From contig CAYMAA010000035.1 of assembly GCA_964388305.1 (NCBI GenBank), positions 1 to 15,996 of the forward strand: a stretch of 15,996 bases of DNA. Reading direction: 5' to 3'. This document shows positions 5,567 through 12,135 of this stretch, piece after piece. Under the pieces are notes generated by a model. The model searched no databases. It worked only from the letters and a program-made list of their open reading frames with translations, and was not told the DNA's origin. Made by a program: the position numbers and the translations under genes. Every line of letters begins with the position of its first letter. Position 1 is the first letter of the stretch. The DNA is from JAJQCI01 sp964388305. GTDB lineage: Bacteria > Bacillota > Clostridia > Lachnospirales > CAG-274.

Positions 5567-7681
5567 TTATTTTGAAGTAATTTTAATTGATTTTGCGGCG
5601 CTGTCCCAGTCAACATTCATACCAAGCTGTTCGGAAATAAAGCGAACAGGTATCATGGTTGAGCCGTTTATAATTTCGGGAGCTGTTTGCAATGTTTTTT
5701 CCTCGCCGTTTACAGTGGCGGCGGTTGAATTTATTTTTAAAATTACGGTAGTACCGTCCTTTTTGGCAGTTACGGTTTGTGTATCGCCGTCCCAATCAAC
5801 CTCTGCGCCCAAGGCTTCCAAAATTGAACGGAAGCCAACAAGGGTCGTTTCGTTTTTAATCAGGGGATTTGTGTCAAAGCTCAGGCTTTCACCGTCAAGA
5901 GAAACGGTTATTCCGCTGTCGTTTTGCTGAGGATTTTTATCGGTACTGCCTTGCACAATGTTGTTTTGGCTGCTAAAGCGTCCGCCGCCGCCCATCATTT
6001 GACCCTGCGCAGAACCAACGGAGGTTGTTCCCTCTGTTAATTCCGCTGTTTCCGCAAGCTCGCCGTTTACATAAATACTGTAGGTTTCTCCTGTTTTAAG
6101 GGCAGGGGAGGAGTATACAAGAGCGGAGTAGCTGCAAGCGGCGGTATGAGTCATAATTTCGTTATTATTGCTGTCCTTAACGGTTAAAGCATCTCCTGCC
6201 GAACCTTGCGTATCAAACAATACCTTTAATATATTTTGGCTTGAGCTTTGAGGAAGCTGAACCATTCCGGCGCTTGAAACCGTTATAATTTCTCCGCCTG
6301 TTACGGATATTGCGCCTGCGGCATCTAAAGGGCCGTTGCCGTTGTTTTCCGGCCCGTCAATTACAAGAGTTCCTCCTGCAATCGTAAGATTTCCGTTTGA
6401 GTCTATTCCGTCACAGCCTGTTTTAATATAAATGTTTCCGCCGTTAATTGTTATTGCGTGAGCCGCCGCTGTTTCTTCGTCTACATTGTCGAAGCCGCCG
6501 CCAAGGCCTTGACCGCCCTGCGGAGCTGCGCCGTGAGGAAGCTCGGGCGGGTTGCCCTGCGGAGGTTCGCCATCGGGAAGCTCGGGAGGATTGCCCTGCA
6601 AAGTGTCATCGTTGGAAAAATCCGGCGGATTTCCCCTTTGTATTTCACCCATTGGCATTTCGGGACGGTTGTTTTCGTTTTGCATTTGCGACGGATCTCC
6701 GCCCATACCTCTGCCGCCGCCAAAGTCCTGACCGTTTTGGGGCATATCGCCGTTCTGTGTTTGTGCGGAATTGCTGCCATTCATATTTCTGTCGAATTTT
6801 CCACGTCCTCCGCCTTGGGGCATTTCACCGCTTTGGTTTTTGTCCGAAATTCCGTTTTCTCCCTGTGCAGGTTCTCCCTGTGCAGGCTGAGCGCCTGGCT
6901 GTTCACCCTCTGTTTGGGTGTTTTCGTTTCCTGTGTTAATTCCGTCATCTGCCGCTGTAATGTTTATATCACCGCCGTTTATTATAATTGTACCCTTGCT
7001 CTCAATTCCTTCGCTTTCTTCGGATACAACATTTATTGTGCCTGCGTCTACGGTAAGAGCTTCACCTGCTTTAATGCCTTTTCCTGTTTTTGCGGTAATG
7101 TTAAATGTACCCCCTGTTATGTTTACGGCATCGTTTGCCTTTATGCCATGCTCTTGAGAGGTTATTGTAATTACGCCGTTCTCAACAGTCAAATCATCAT
7201 CGCTTGCTATGCCGTGCTTATAATTTCCGTTTATTGTAAGATTTCCGCTGCCCTTAATTTCCAAATCATCATTTGAAAAAAGAGCGGCATCCGCATCATC
7301 AACAGAGTAGGTTGTGCCGTCTGCCAAATAATTATCCGTGTTTTCCGTTACGGTTATAAAGCCCTTTTCGGTATTTTCAAAAAATATTGCGGGGCCCGAT
7401 GTGTTTGTAAGGGACATTCCGCTAAGCCTTAATTTAACCTTATCCTCTGTGCTTACACGTATCATTCCATCGCTTTGAGTTCCCGTTACGGTAAAATCTC
7501 CGCCCTTTGAAATTAAAATTGTATTGCCGTTTACGGTAATTCCATTGCCCGTAACCGTCATTTCATCAAGGTTTATTGTTCCCGTGTTGTTTTTCCATTC
7601 ATCATTATCCGCCGCAAGGCAAAAAGCCAATGCGGAAACAACCAATGCAAGAAAAATTAATATTGAAATTAGTTTTTTCAT
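5567..7681 (-). CDS. Secreted beta-helix carbohydrate-binding-type protein (DUF4353/Cthe_2159-like) with disordered insert and copper-amine-oxidase-N-like tail
   Basis: 704 residues. The ATG at 7681 starts a clear signal peptide (MKKLISILIF..., cut near CLA-AD) and has AAAGGA nine bases upstream. Earlier in-frame starts would overlap the upstream gene and bury the signal. Residues 33-250 are short repeats of strand-turn type with motifs such as HGIAS, HGIKA, KGIKA, EGIES and DDGINTG. This is the pattern of the DUF4353 carbohydrate-binding family (PF14262), whose studied member Cthe_2159 from Clostridium thermocellum is a Ca2+-containing parallel beta-helix that binds plant polysaccharides. 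Residues 251-400 are low-complexity Gly/Pro/Gln/Asn/Met, including GNPPELP repeats. The beta-helix pattern resumes at 405 (AITINGGNIYIKTGCDGIDS) and runs to about 555. Residues 591-704 form a good copper-amine-oxidase-N-like domain (FRSILEALGAEVDWD and IPVRFISEQLGMNVDWD). There is no LPXTG or SLH anchor. It is probably a surface adhesin or scaffold made together with the VTC and DUF4956 proteins upstream. Confidence 0.88.
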   Translation of the reverse strand: MKKLISILIFLALVVSALAFCLAADNDEWKNNTGTINLDEMTVTGNGITVNGNTILISKGGDFTVTGTQSDGMIRVSTEDKVKLRLSGMSLTNTSGPAIFFENTEKGFITVTENTDNYLADGTTYSVDDADAALFSNDDLEIKGSGNLTINGNYKHGIASDDDLTVENGVITITSQEHGIKANDAVNITGGTFNITAKTGKGIKAGEALTVDAGTINVVSEESEGIESKGTIIINGGDINITAADDGINTGNENTQTEGEQPGAQPAQGEPAQGENGISDKNQSGEMPQGGGRGKFDRNMNGSNSAQTQNGDMPQNGQDFGGGRGMGGDPSQMQNENNRPEMPMGEIQRGNPPDFSNDDTLQGNPPELPDGEPPQGNPPELPHGAAPQGGQGLGGGFDNVDEETAAAHAITINGGNIYIKTGCDGIDSNGNLTIAGGTLVIDGPENNGNGPLDAAGAISVTGGEIITVSSAGMVQLPQSSSQNILKVLFDTQGSAGDALTVKDSNNNEIMTHTAACSYSALVYSSPALKTGETYSIYVNGELAETAELTEGTTSVGSAQGQMMGGGGRFSSQNNIVQGSTDKNPQQNDSGITVSLDGESLSFDTNPLIKNETTLVGFRSILEALGAEVDWDGDTQTVTAKKDGTTVILKINSTAATVNGEEKTLQTAPEIINGSTMIPVRFISEQLGMNVDWDSAAKSIKITSK

Positions 7682-7704
7682 TACTTTCATTCCTTTCTTA
7701 ATCA

Positions 7705-8388
7705 TTATCCCTCGGTGGGGGTTACTGAAAGTATTATGCTTAAATTGCCGTTTCTGCATCTTACTTCGTTTAAAAACTCCTGTTCATTTTGGTTTGGCAG
7801 CATTGAAACGGAGTATACAAGCTCAAACAAAGAGCCTAAATCTGTTGTTTTTATTTTTGTCAGCTTATAGCTTTCCGTATATTTTTCAAGCACATCGTCA
7901 AATGCGTGCTGATAGTTTAAATCCTCGGGGATCATAATTTTAAGTGTTTTTCTGATATGCTTCGGCACAAAGGCTTTTTGAGCCTCCAGTACCAAAAGCA
8001 CTATACAAAGAAGAACAACGAACAATGCTCCGTAGCCGTAAAGACCGACACCGCAGGCAAGCCCTGCCGCAACGGCAAAGAAAATGAAGCCTATGTCCTT
8101 TGCATCTCCCGGGGCGCTTCTGAAACGAATTATTGAAAGAGTGCCTGCCATGCTGAACGCACGGGCAATGTTGCTGCCCACAAAGAGAATTATGACGGAA
8201 AGTATTATGGGCAGCATATTCAGGGTAATTGCCAGACTCCTTTGATAGAAGTCATCGTTTTGGGTTTTTTTATATGTGAAGGCTATTGCTCCCCCTAAAA
8301 CAAGAGCAACAACCATTGTTGTTATACATTGCAGAACCGAAAGCTCCGTTGCCGTGTTTGTTAAAATGTTGTTAAATAAATTATCCAT
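7705..8388 (-). CDS. DUF4956 membrane protein
   Basis: 227 residues. The ATG at 8388 is preceded by GAGGTGG six bases upstream; a TTG at 8403 would overlap the previous stop and lacks a binding site. The N-terminal 130 or so residues contain four probable membrane helices (about 18-40, 53-80, 100-118 and 119-140). Between helices 2 and 3 is a conserved-looking loop, SIIRFRSAPGDAKDIGFIF, typical of DUF4956. The C-terminal part (about 140-227) is soluble and strand/helix alternating, probably cytosolic. Its function is not established. In my recollection DUF4956 genes are often found beside VTC-domain polyphosphate polymerase genes, as here: the previous stop lies only 11 bases before this start. 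A role as membrane partner, anchor or channel for the polymerase-like protein is an inference. Confidence 0.85.
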   Translation of the reverse strand: MDNLFNNILTNTATELSVLQCITTMVVALVLGGAIAFTYKKTQNDDFYQRSLAITLNMLPIILSVIILFVGSNIARAFSMAGTLSIIRFRSAPGDAKDIGFIFFAVAAGLACGVGLYGYGALFVVLLCIVLLVLEAQKAFVPKHIRKTLKIMIPEDLNYQHAFDDVLEKYTESYKLTKIKTTDLGSLFELVYSVSMLPNQNEQEFLNEVRCRNGNLSIILSVTPTEG

Positions 8389-8399
8389 AGTCTGCCACC

Positions 8400-9158
8400 T
8401 CAAATTGCAATTTTCATATTGTTGTAATAGCCGTTTTCGTTTGCGGAATGTTCGTTTACGGAATGTTTAAACTCCGTTCCGTATTTTGAAAAGCTGCTGC
8501 GTTTAATGTTAAGCTGTGTAAGCATATTTGTAAGCCACAGGGGTTTTGCCGAAGATGTTTTAATTTCCATAAGATATACGTTATCATCTAAAAGCTGTTC
8601 GCCGAAGTCCCCGTCCTCCAAGGCAACGTCACACCTGCGTGAGCGTATGTTTTGGTCGAAGGAAATTCTAAGGTCGGGGTTTCCTTTTTCAAAATACGCA
8701 ATTCTGTCATAGGCTAAATATACCTTTGGACTTAAATCGTAGCAGGTTAGGAAATATGAAATTTCGTTTACAACCTGAGTGTTCATATAGTCCTTATGGA
8801 GCGGAGCGATGCCTGTTTTAACAAAATCATAGGCTTCCTTTAATTTTAATGTTGTACGGCGTTTATTTACAAGTCCGTTAAACTTCTTTTTTATTTCAAG
8901 ATAAACCTTTGTGCTTTCATTGGGAACGCCGTAGGCACGAAGCCTTAATTTTTCCTTATAATCCGGCTTTTCAAGGGAATGGCGGATTAAATAATCGTCC
9001 TGCGTATCAAAATAGATATTTGCGATTGTGTAGGGGCGGTGATTTTTGTTATATTTATCAAGCTCCATATATGTGTCCATTACCTTAATTACCTTTTTAT
9101 ATGTTTTTTCATCGAGCAAATATTTGTGTTCGTATCTGTTAAATACCTCTATTGCCAT
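8400..9158 (-). CDS. VTC-domain protein, probable polyphosphate polymerase
   Basis: 252 residues, close to a lone VTC domain. VTC domains belong to the triphosphate-tunnel-metalloenzyme fold; yeast Vtc4 uses one to make polyphosphate from ATP. The expected charged tunnel residues are visible: RYEHKYLL (8-15; Arg8, Glu10, Lys12), KLRLRAYG (70-77; Lys70, Arg72, Arg74), YLEIKKK (86-92; Glu88, Lys90) and NKRR (98-101). Further on are Arg152 in YDRIAY, Arg164/Asp168 in LRISFDQN, the metal-site candidate Glu198 with Lys200 in LMEIKTS, and SSFSKYG (221-227; Lys225). It looks catalytically complete and has no signal peptide or membrane helix, so it acts in the cytosol. The start has AAAGGAG ten bases upstream. 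It heads the unit with DUF4956 and the beta-helix protein. Product polyphosphate is inferred from the family. Confidence 0.9.
   Translation of the reverse strand: MAIEVFNRYEHKYLLDEKTYKKVIKVMDTYMELDKYNKNHRPYTIANIYFDTQDDYLIRHSLEKPDYKEKLRLRAYGVPNESTKVYLEIKKKFNGLVNKRRTTLKLKEAYDFVKTGIAPLHKDYMNTQVVNEISYFLTCYDLSPKVYLAYDRIAYFEKGNPDLRISFDQNIRSRRCDVALEDGDFGEQLLDDNVYLMEIKTSSAKPLWLTNMLTQLNIKRSSFSKYGTEFKHSVNEHSANENGYYNNMKIAI
8436..8465 (-). repeat. 15-bp tandem duplication near the 3' end of the VTC gene
   Basis: Two adjacent 15-base units (8436-8450 and 8451-8465) differ at one base and encode NEHSV-type and NEHSA-type residues in the hydrophilic tail of the VTC protein (HSVNEHSANENG). This is after the last tunnel motif, so it should not affect catalysis. 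Confidence 0.7.
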
Positions 9159-9181
9159 TGAAAATCAACTCCTTTGTTTTT

Positions 9182-9209
9182 ATTTTATGCTTAAATAATA
9201 CCGTGTTAA
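9182..9209 (-). promoter_or_regulatory. Probable promoter of the VTC/DUF4956/surface protein operon
   Basis: On the minus strand TTAACA (9204-9209) and TAAAAT (9182-9187) are 16 bases apart, each one mismatch from consensus. Directly upstream are the palindrome TTAATATTAA (9206-9215) and A/T tracts (9234-9251) that could act as an UP element or operator. An alternative -10 is TATTAT at 9195-9200. The start would fall just before the ribosome binding site, giving a very short leader like that of the regulator operon. Confidence 0.45.
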
Positions 9210-9233
9210 TATTAAGCGAAAATTAGAGAAATG

Positions 9234-9251
9234 AATTTTTTTAAAAAAATT
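9234..9251. other. Perfect 18-bp A/T palindrome
   Basis: AATTTTTTTAAAAAAATT reads the same on both strands. It starts one base beyond the stop of the lipoprotein gene that ends at 9253. It lacks the GC stem of a normal terminator. It may be weakly terminating, a curved-DNA or UP element for the VTC promoter, or simply AT-rich spacer. Confidence 0.4.
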
Positions 9252-9252
9252 T

Positions 9253-10101
9253 TTACTGAGTGATTTTTATTGTTTTTCCATCGCTTTCCGCCGTAACATC
9301 TCCGTTTTTTGTTTCGTAAATTTCACTCCCCACAGCCTTTAAAACATTAATGGTTTCGGTATCCGAGGGATTTTTGTCACTACAGGTGATAACTGTGTAT
9401 TTTGGCTTAACGCTTTGCACAAAGGCCTTTGTTCCTTTATTATAGTTTCCGTGATGGGGCATTTTAAGGAAGGTATGCTCTAAATCAAGCTGGGAGCCAA
9501 GCTCCGCCAACCTTTCCCTTTCCGCATCTCCCGCAAACAGAAAGCTGTTATTGCCGTGAAGTACACTTATAATCAGTGAAAAATCATTGTCGCCCTCCTC
9601 ATAGTATTCTTTAAGAGGAGGATAAATGTTTAATGTTACATCATCAAGAGCAACTGTTTTATTTTCCGTAAGGGCGGTAGGTGTAATGTTTTTTTCATTT
9701 AGCGCATCTATGTAAGCGTAATATTCATCACAGCTGCCCTCATAGCTTGGGGTTATAATTTCACCCACGGAAAAGCTATCCAAAATTGCAGGTACACCCC
9801 CAACGTGATCCTTGTCAAAATGAGTTATAAAAATACAGTCAATATTTTCCGTTCCGCTGTTTTTAAGCTTTTCAACAATTTCACCGCCGTCATCGCTTTC
9901 TCCGCAGTCTATAAGAGCCGTATGATTTTGTGTTTTTAAAATAATGGCATCCGCTTTTCCTATTTTCAGTATTGAAACCGAAAAATTATCCTTTGCCGCT
10001 TGTGACGAGTCCGCATCCGTTTTAGCGGATTGACTGCCGCAGGAGCAAAGTGTTAGGCTTGAAAGCACGATACCTGCCGTAATAAGTTTTTTTATAAGCA
10101 T
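9253..10101 (-). CDS. Lipoprotein with ComEC/Rec2-like metallo-beta-lactamase domain
   Basis: 282 residues. The N-terminus is a lipoprotein signal (MLIKKL, hydrophobic, then LCSCGS; likely lipidated Cys21), followed by a Ser/Ala/Asp linker to about residue 38, so it is anchored outside the membrane. The rest is a single metallo-beta-lactamase fold of the ComEC C-terminal type. It contains LKIGKADAIIL (45-55), IDCGES (64-69), the metal motif THFDKDHVGG (His94, Asp96, Asp98, His99), FAGDAE (Asp192) and KMPHHGNYNKG (His216, His217). All expected ligands are present. Relatives include nuclease or phosphodiesterase-like ectodomains of the DNA-uptake protein ComEC, but here there are no ComEC membrane helices. 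Start: AGGAGG lies seven bases upstream. The VTC gene begins 94 bases downstream on the same strand. Substrate is unknown; extracellular DNA or another phosphodiester is the family-based guess. Confidence 0.88.
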   Translation of the reverse strand: MLIKKLITAGIVLSSLTLCSCGSQSAKTDADSSQAAKDNFSVSILKIGKADAIILKTQNHTALIDCGESDDGGEIVEKLKNSGTENIDCIFITHFDKDHVGGVPAILDSFSVGEIITPSYEGSCDEYYAYIDALNEKNITPTALTENKTVALDDVTLNIYPPLKEYYEEGDNDFSLIISVLHGNNSFLFAGDAERERLAELGSQLDLEHTFLKMPHHGNYNKGTKAFVQSVKPKYTVITCSDKNPSDTETINVLKAVGSEIYETKNGDVTAESDGKTIKITQ

Positions 10102-10132
10102 TTTTCAACCTCCTGTGTAAATTGTTATAAGT

Positions 10133-10138
10133 ATTATA
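10133..10138 (-). promoter_or_regulatory. Possible -10 box for the metallo-beta-lactamase lipoprotein gene
   Basis: TATAAT on the minus strand lies 32 bases before the ATG, in AT-rich DNA. No convincing -35 is seen at 16-18 bases, so this is weak. Confidence 0.3.
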
Positions 10139-10204
10139 TTTTACTTTTATTAAAGAATTATTAAATGAACGGAATTTCTAAAAAAAATTTAACATTTTAT
10201 GTTT

Positions 10205-10234
10205 TGTGATTTTGTTCAAATTTCAGAGTATAAT
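10205..10234 (+). promoter_or_regulatory. Possible distal promoter of the ATP synthase operon
   Basis: TTGTGA (10205-10210) and TATAAT (10229-10234) are separated by 18 bases. The -10 is perfect and the -35 matches at four of six. Its start would fall in the inverted repeat that follows. Confidence 0.4.
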
Positions 10235-10236
10235 TG

Positions 10237-10250
10237 CCTTAAAATTAAGG
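10237..10250. promoter_or_regulatory. Inverted repeat, possible operator
   Basis: CCTTAA-AA-TTAAGG, six-base arms with a two-base spacer, lies directly after the distal -10 and 38 bases before the main -35. It is placed like a repressor or activator site, but short A/T-rich inverted repeats arise easily by chance. Confidence 0.3.
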
Positions 10251-10287
10251 AATAGGTTAAATTTTTTGAAAAAATTTGTTATTATGG

Positions 10288-10316
10288 TTGACTTTATTTG
10301 TGAAAACTTATATAAT
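10288..10316 (+). promoter_or_regulatory. Main promoter of the ATP synthase operon
   Basis: TTGACT (10288-10293), a 17-base spacer and a perfect TATAAT (10311-10316) make a near-consensus housekeeping promoter. The start near 10323 leaves a leader of about 46 bases to the first gene. A/T tracts at 10259-10280 may act as an UP element. The rest of the divergent region (10102-10368) shows no gene. Confidence 0.8.
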
Positions 10317-10368
10317 TAGTTATTGAGAAATGTATATTATTGTTAATTTTTTATAAGGCGGTGGTAAT

Positions 10369-10638
10369 TTGGGCAGGGATATTATGAGAGCTTTAACTAT
10401 TTTACCGCACATTGGACTTATAATGTTTGTTCCCATATTCGGCTGCATTGTTGTCGGCAATTATTTGGACAGCCTGCTGAACACCGCACCTGTTTTTCTT
10501 GTAATATTTATTTTGATCGGTGTAGGCGCGGCGTTCAGAGGACTTTATGTGTTTTGCGCAAAAGAGGCAAAGCAGAGCGAGAAAGAGAATAAAAAGAATA
10601 AAACGTGCAATATTAAAAAAATTAAAGGGAAGAGATAA
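10369..10638 (+). CDS. atpZ: AtpZ/AtpI-family membrane protein, first gene of the ATP synthase operon
   Basis: 89 residues with two membrane helices (about 10-30 and 40-62) and a very basic, Lys-rich C-terminus (66-89). The pattern RALTILPHIGLIMFVPIFGC, then VGNYLD, then a GVGAAFRG-type second helix, is that of the AtpZ/AtpI family. Its members sit ahead of F-type ATP synthase operons and have been linked to Mg2+ or Ca2+ supply and to assembly of the c-ring. I prefer the TTG at 10369, which has AAGGCGG seven bases upstream. The ATG at 10384 is in frame but has a poor site, and the residues before it (MGRDI) fit where family members usually begin. Its stop is two bases before the next start. 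Confidence 0.75.
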   Translation: MGRDIMRALTILPHIGLIMFVPIFGCIVVGNYLDSLLNTAPVFLVIFILIGVGAAFRGLYVFCAKEAKQSEKENKKNKTCNIKKIKGKR

Positions 10639-10640
10639 AT

Positions 10641-11042
10641 ATGTTTAATTTAAGCGACACTACAAAAAAGATGCTTACCGCTTTGCTATGCCTTTGTGTA
10701 ATTGCAGGCATTTTGGGGGTTTTGGCAATAGTTTTTTTATATAAAAGCGAAAATACTTTTATATTTTCGGTAAAGTATGTTTTTGGCTTGGCTGCCGGCT
10801 ATATATTTAGCTGCTTTAAAATGCTTTTGCTTGAAAAGAGCATTAAAAAAAGCGTAGATATGGAAAAAAACGATGCAAGCGCTTATGCGAGAGGGCAGTA
10901 TATTTTAAGATATTTTTTAAGCTTTGCGGTGCTTGTTGTTTTGGCGCTTATTTCCCCGGTATGCTTGCTCGGAGCTGCGATAGGTATGGTTTTGGTTCAG
11001 CCTGCGGCGGCTTTTGCAGGCAGATGGATTGAGAGCAGATAA
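10641..11042 (+). CDS. atpI: ATP synthase subunit I (AtpI)
   Basis: 133 residues with four probable membrane helices (about 10-33, 40-60, 88-106 and 107-127). Its place between the AtpZ-like gene and atpB, and its size, identify it as the poorly conserved AtpI (PF03899). AtpI is thought to assist c-ring assembly and is not part of the working enzyme. AAAGGGA ribosome binding site ten bases upstream. Identification rests more on position and topology than on motifs. Confidence 0.75.
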   Translation: MFNLSDTTKKMLTALLCLCVIAGILGVLAIVFLYKSENTFIFSVKYVFGLAAGYIFSCFKMLLLEKSIKKSVDMEKNDASAYARGQYILRYFLSFAVLVVLALISPVCLLGAAIGMVLVQPAAAFAGRWIESR

Positions 11043-11107
11043 GCGCATATATGCTGATATTTTCGGCTCAGCCGATTATATATATTTTTATGAAGGGAGG
11101 GAAATAT

Positions 11108-11797
11108 ATGGACAGCGTTGGCGCTAATTTCTTTTATCGGTGTAATATTGGCGGTTTTTCTTTCAGATTTTCCGAAACAATAATAAGTACATGGATAATT
11201 ATGGCTATTTTAATAGTATTAGCGATTATTGTCAGAATAAAGCTAAATAGCTTTAAGGAAGTGCCCGAAAGCGGTTTTCAAAACTTTATTGAAACAATTG
11301 TTGATACAATGGACAGCTTTGTAACCTCAAATATGGGCGAAAAGTACAAGTACTTTGGAAACTGGTTTTTCGGAGTATTTGCATTTATACTTTTATCTAA
11401 CCTGAGCGGCTTATTTGCTTTGCGTCCGCCAACGGCGGATTTGGCAACAACGGCGGCTTTGGCCCTTACAACCTTTGTGCTTATACACTTTATGGGTATA
11501 GTAACAGGCAAGTTAGGTTATTTTAAGGGTTATTTAGAGCCGATCTTCATTATGTTACCCCTAAATATAGTTAGTGAAATAGCTACGCCTGTTTCGCTTT
11601 CTTTCCGTCTTTTTGGCAATATTTTGGGCGGAACAATCATTATGGGGCTTGTTTATGCCCTGCCGATTTATGTAAGAGTCGGTATTCCGGCGGCTTTGCA
11701 CATTTATTTTGATGTTTTTGCCGGCTGCCTGCAAACATTTATTTTTGTTATGTTATCCATGACATTTATTCGTGACAAAATACCCGGAGATGACTAA
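11108..11797 (+). CDS. atpB: F-type ATP synthase subunit a
   Basis: 229 residues. It forms the ion half-channels of the membrane Fo sector next to the c-ring. The ATG at 11108 has AAGGGAGG seven bases upstream; the in-frame ATG at 11051 would add 19 residues without a proper site. Five or so membrane helices are visible (about 23-44, 84-104, 113-134, 145-188 and 192-220). The essential stator arginine is Arg167 in PVSLSFRLFGNILGG, preceded by the conserved PLNIVSEIATP. Confidence 0.96.
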   Translation: MDSVGANFFYRCNIGGFSFRFSETIISTWIIMAILIVLAIIVRIKLNSFKEVPESGFQNFIETIVDTMDSFVTSNMGEKYKYFGNWFFGVFAFILLSNLSGLFALRPPTADLATTAALALTTFVLIHFMGIVTGKLGYFKGYLEPIFIMLPLNIVSEIATPVSLSFRLFGNILGGTIIMGLVYALPIYVRVGIPAALHIYFDVFAGCLQTFIFVMLSMTFIRDKIPGDD

Positions 11798-11830
11798 ATT
11801 ATTTTATTTTTTTAAGGAGGAAATTTAATT

Positions 11831-12091
11831 ATGGAAGGTAAAGCATTTGTATTAGGATGTTCAGCGATTGGCGCCGGCATTGCTATGATAAGCGGTATGG
11901 GCCCCGGTGTAGGACAAGGCTTTGCAGCAGGAAAGGGCGCCGAAGCTGTAGGACGCCAGCCTGAAGCAAGAGGAGCAATTATGTCTACCATGATTTTAGG
12001 GCAGGCTGTTGCGGAAACAACAGGTATTTACGGTCTTGTTGTCGCTCTTATTCTTTTAATGGCTAATCCGCTTGTGGGAAAGCTTGATTAA
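11831..12091 (+). CDS. atpE: F-type ATP synthase subunit c, Na+-binding signature
   Basis: 86 residues, a two-helix hairpin that makes up the rotating c-ring. Helix 1 (about 5-30) has the glycine-rich GAGIAM...GPGVGQG stretch. The polar loop contains the conserved RQPEA (42-46). Helix 2 carries the ion-binding Glu62 in GQAVAETTGIY. Ligands known from the Na+-driven Ilyobacter c-ring (Gln32, Val63, Glu65, Ser66, Thr67, Tyr70) match Gln29, Val60, Glu62, Thr63, Thr64 and Tyr67 here with identical spacing. The only change is Ser to Thr, which keeps the hydroxyl. The ring is therefore predicted to carry Na+. AAGGAGG lies ten bases before the ATG. Confidence 0.96.
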   Translation: MEGKAFVLGCSAIGAGIAMISGMGPGVGQGFAAGKGAEAVGRQPEARGAIMSTMILGQAVAETTGIYGLVVALILLMANPLVGKLD

Positions 12092-12135
12092 TTTCTATGA
12101 GAATAGTCAGTAACGCTGAAAGGAGGTTTTAAACC

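Noticed and set aside
6448..7276. Long open frames on the plus strand opposite the beta-helix gene (up to 272 codons)
   Set aside because: They are antisense to a gene with a signal peptide and recognisable domains. Their Cys/Arg-rich translation has no domain pattern and no good ribosome binding site; they arise from the repetitive, GC-richer codons of the true gene.
10102..10368. Riboswitch or small gene in the divergent control region
   Set aside because: Only promoters, A/T tracts and one short inverted repeat are visible. There is no extended pairing and no open frame with a binding site other than atpZ.
11051..11107. Earlier ATG start for subunit a
   Set aside because: It has no ribosome binding site at the proper distance and would add a non-conserved segment before the well-placed AAGGGAGG and ATG at 11108.
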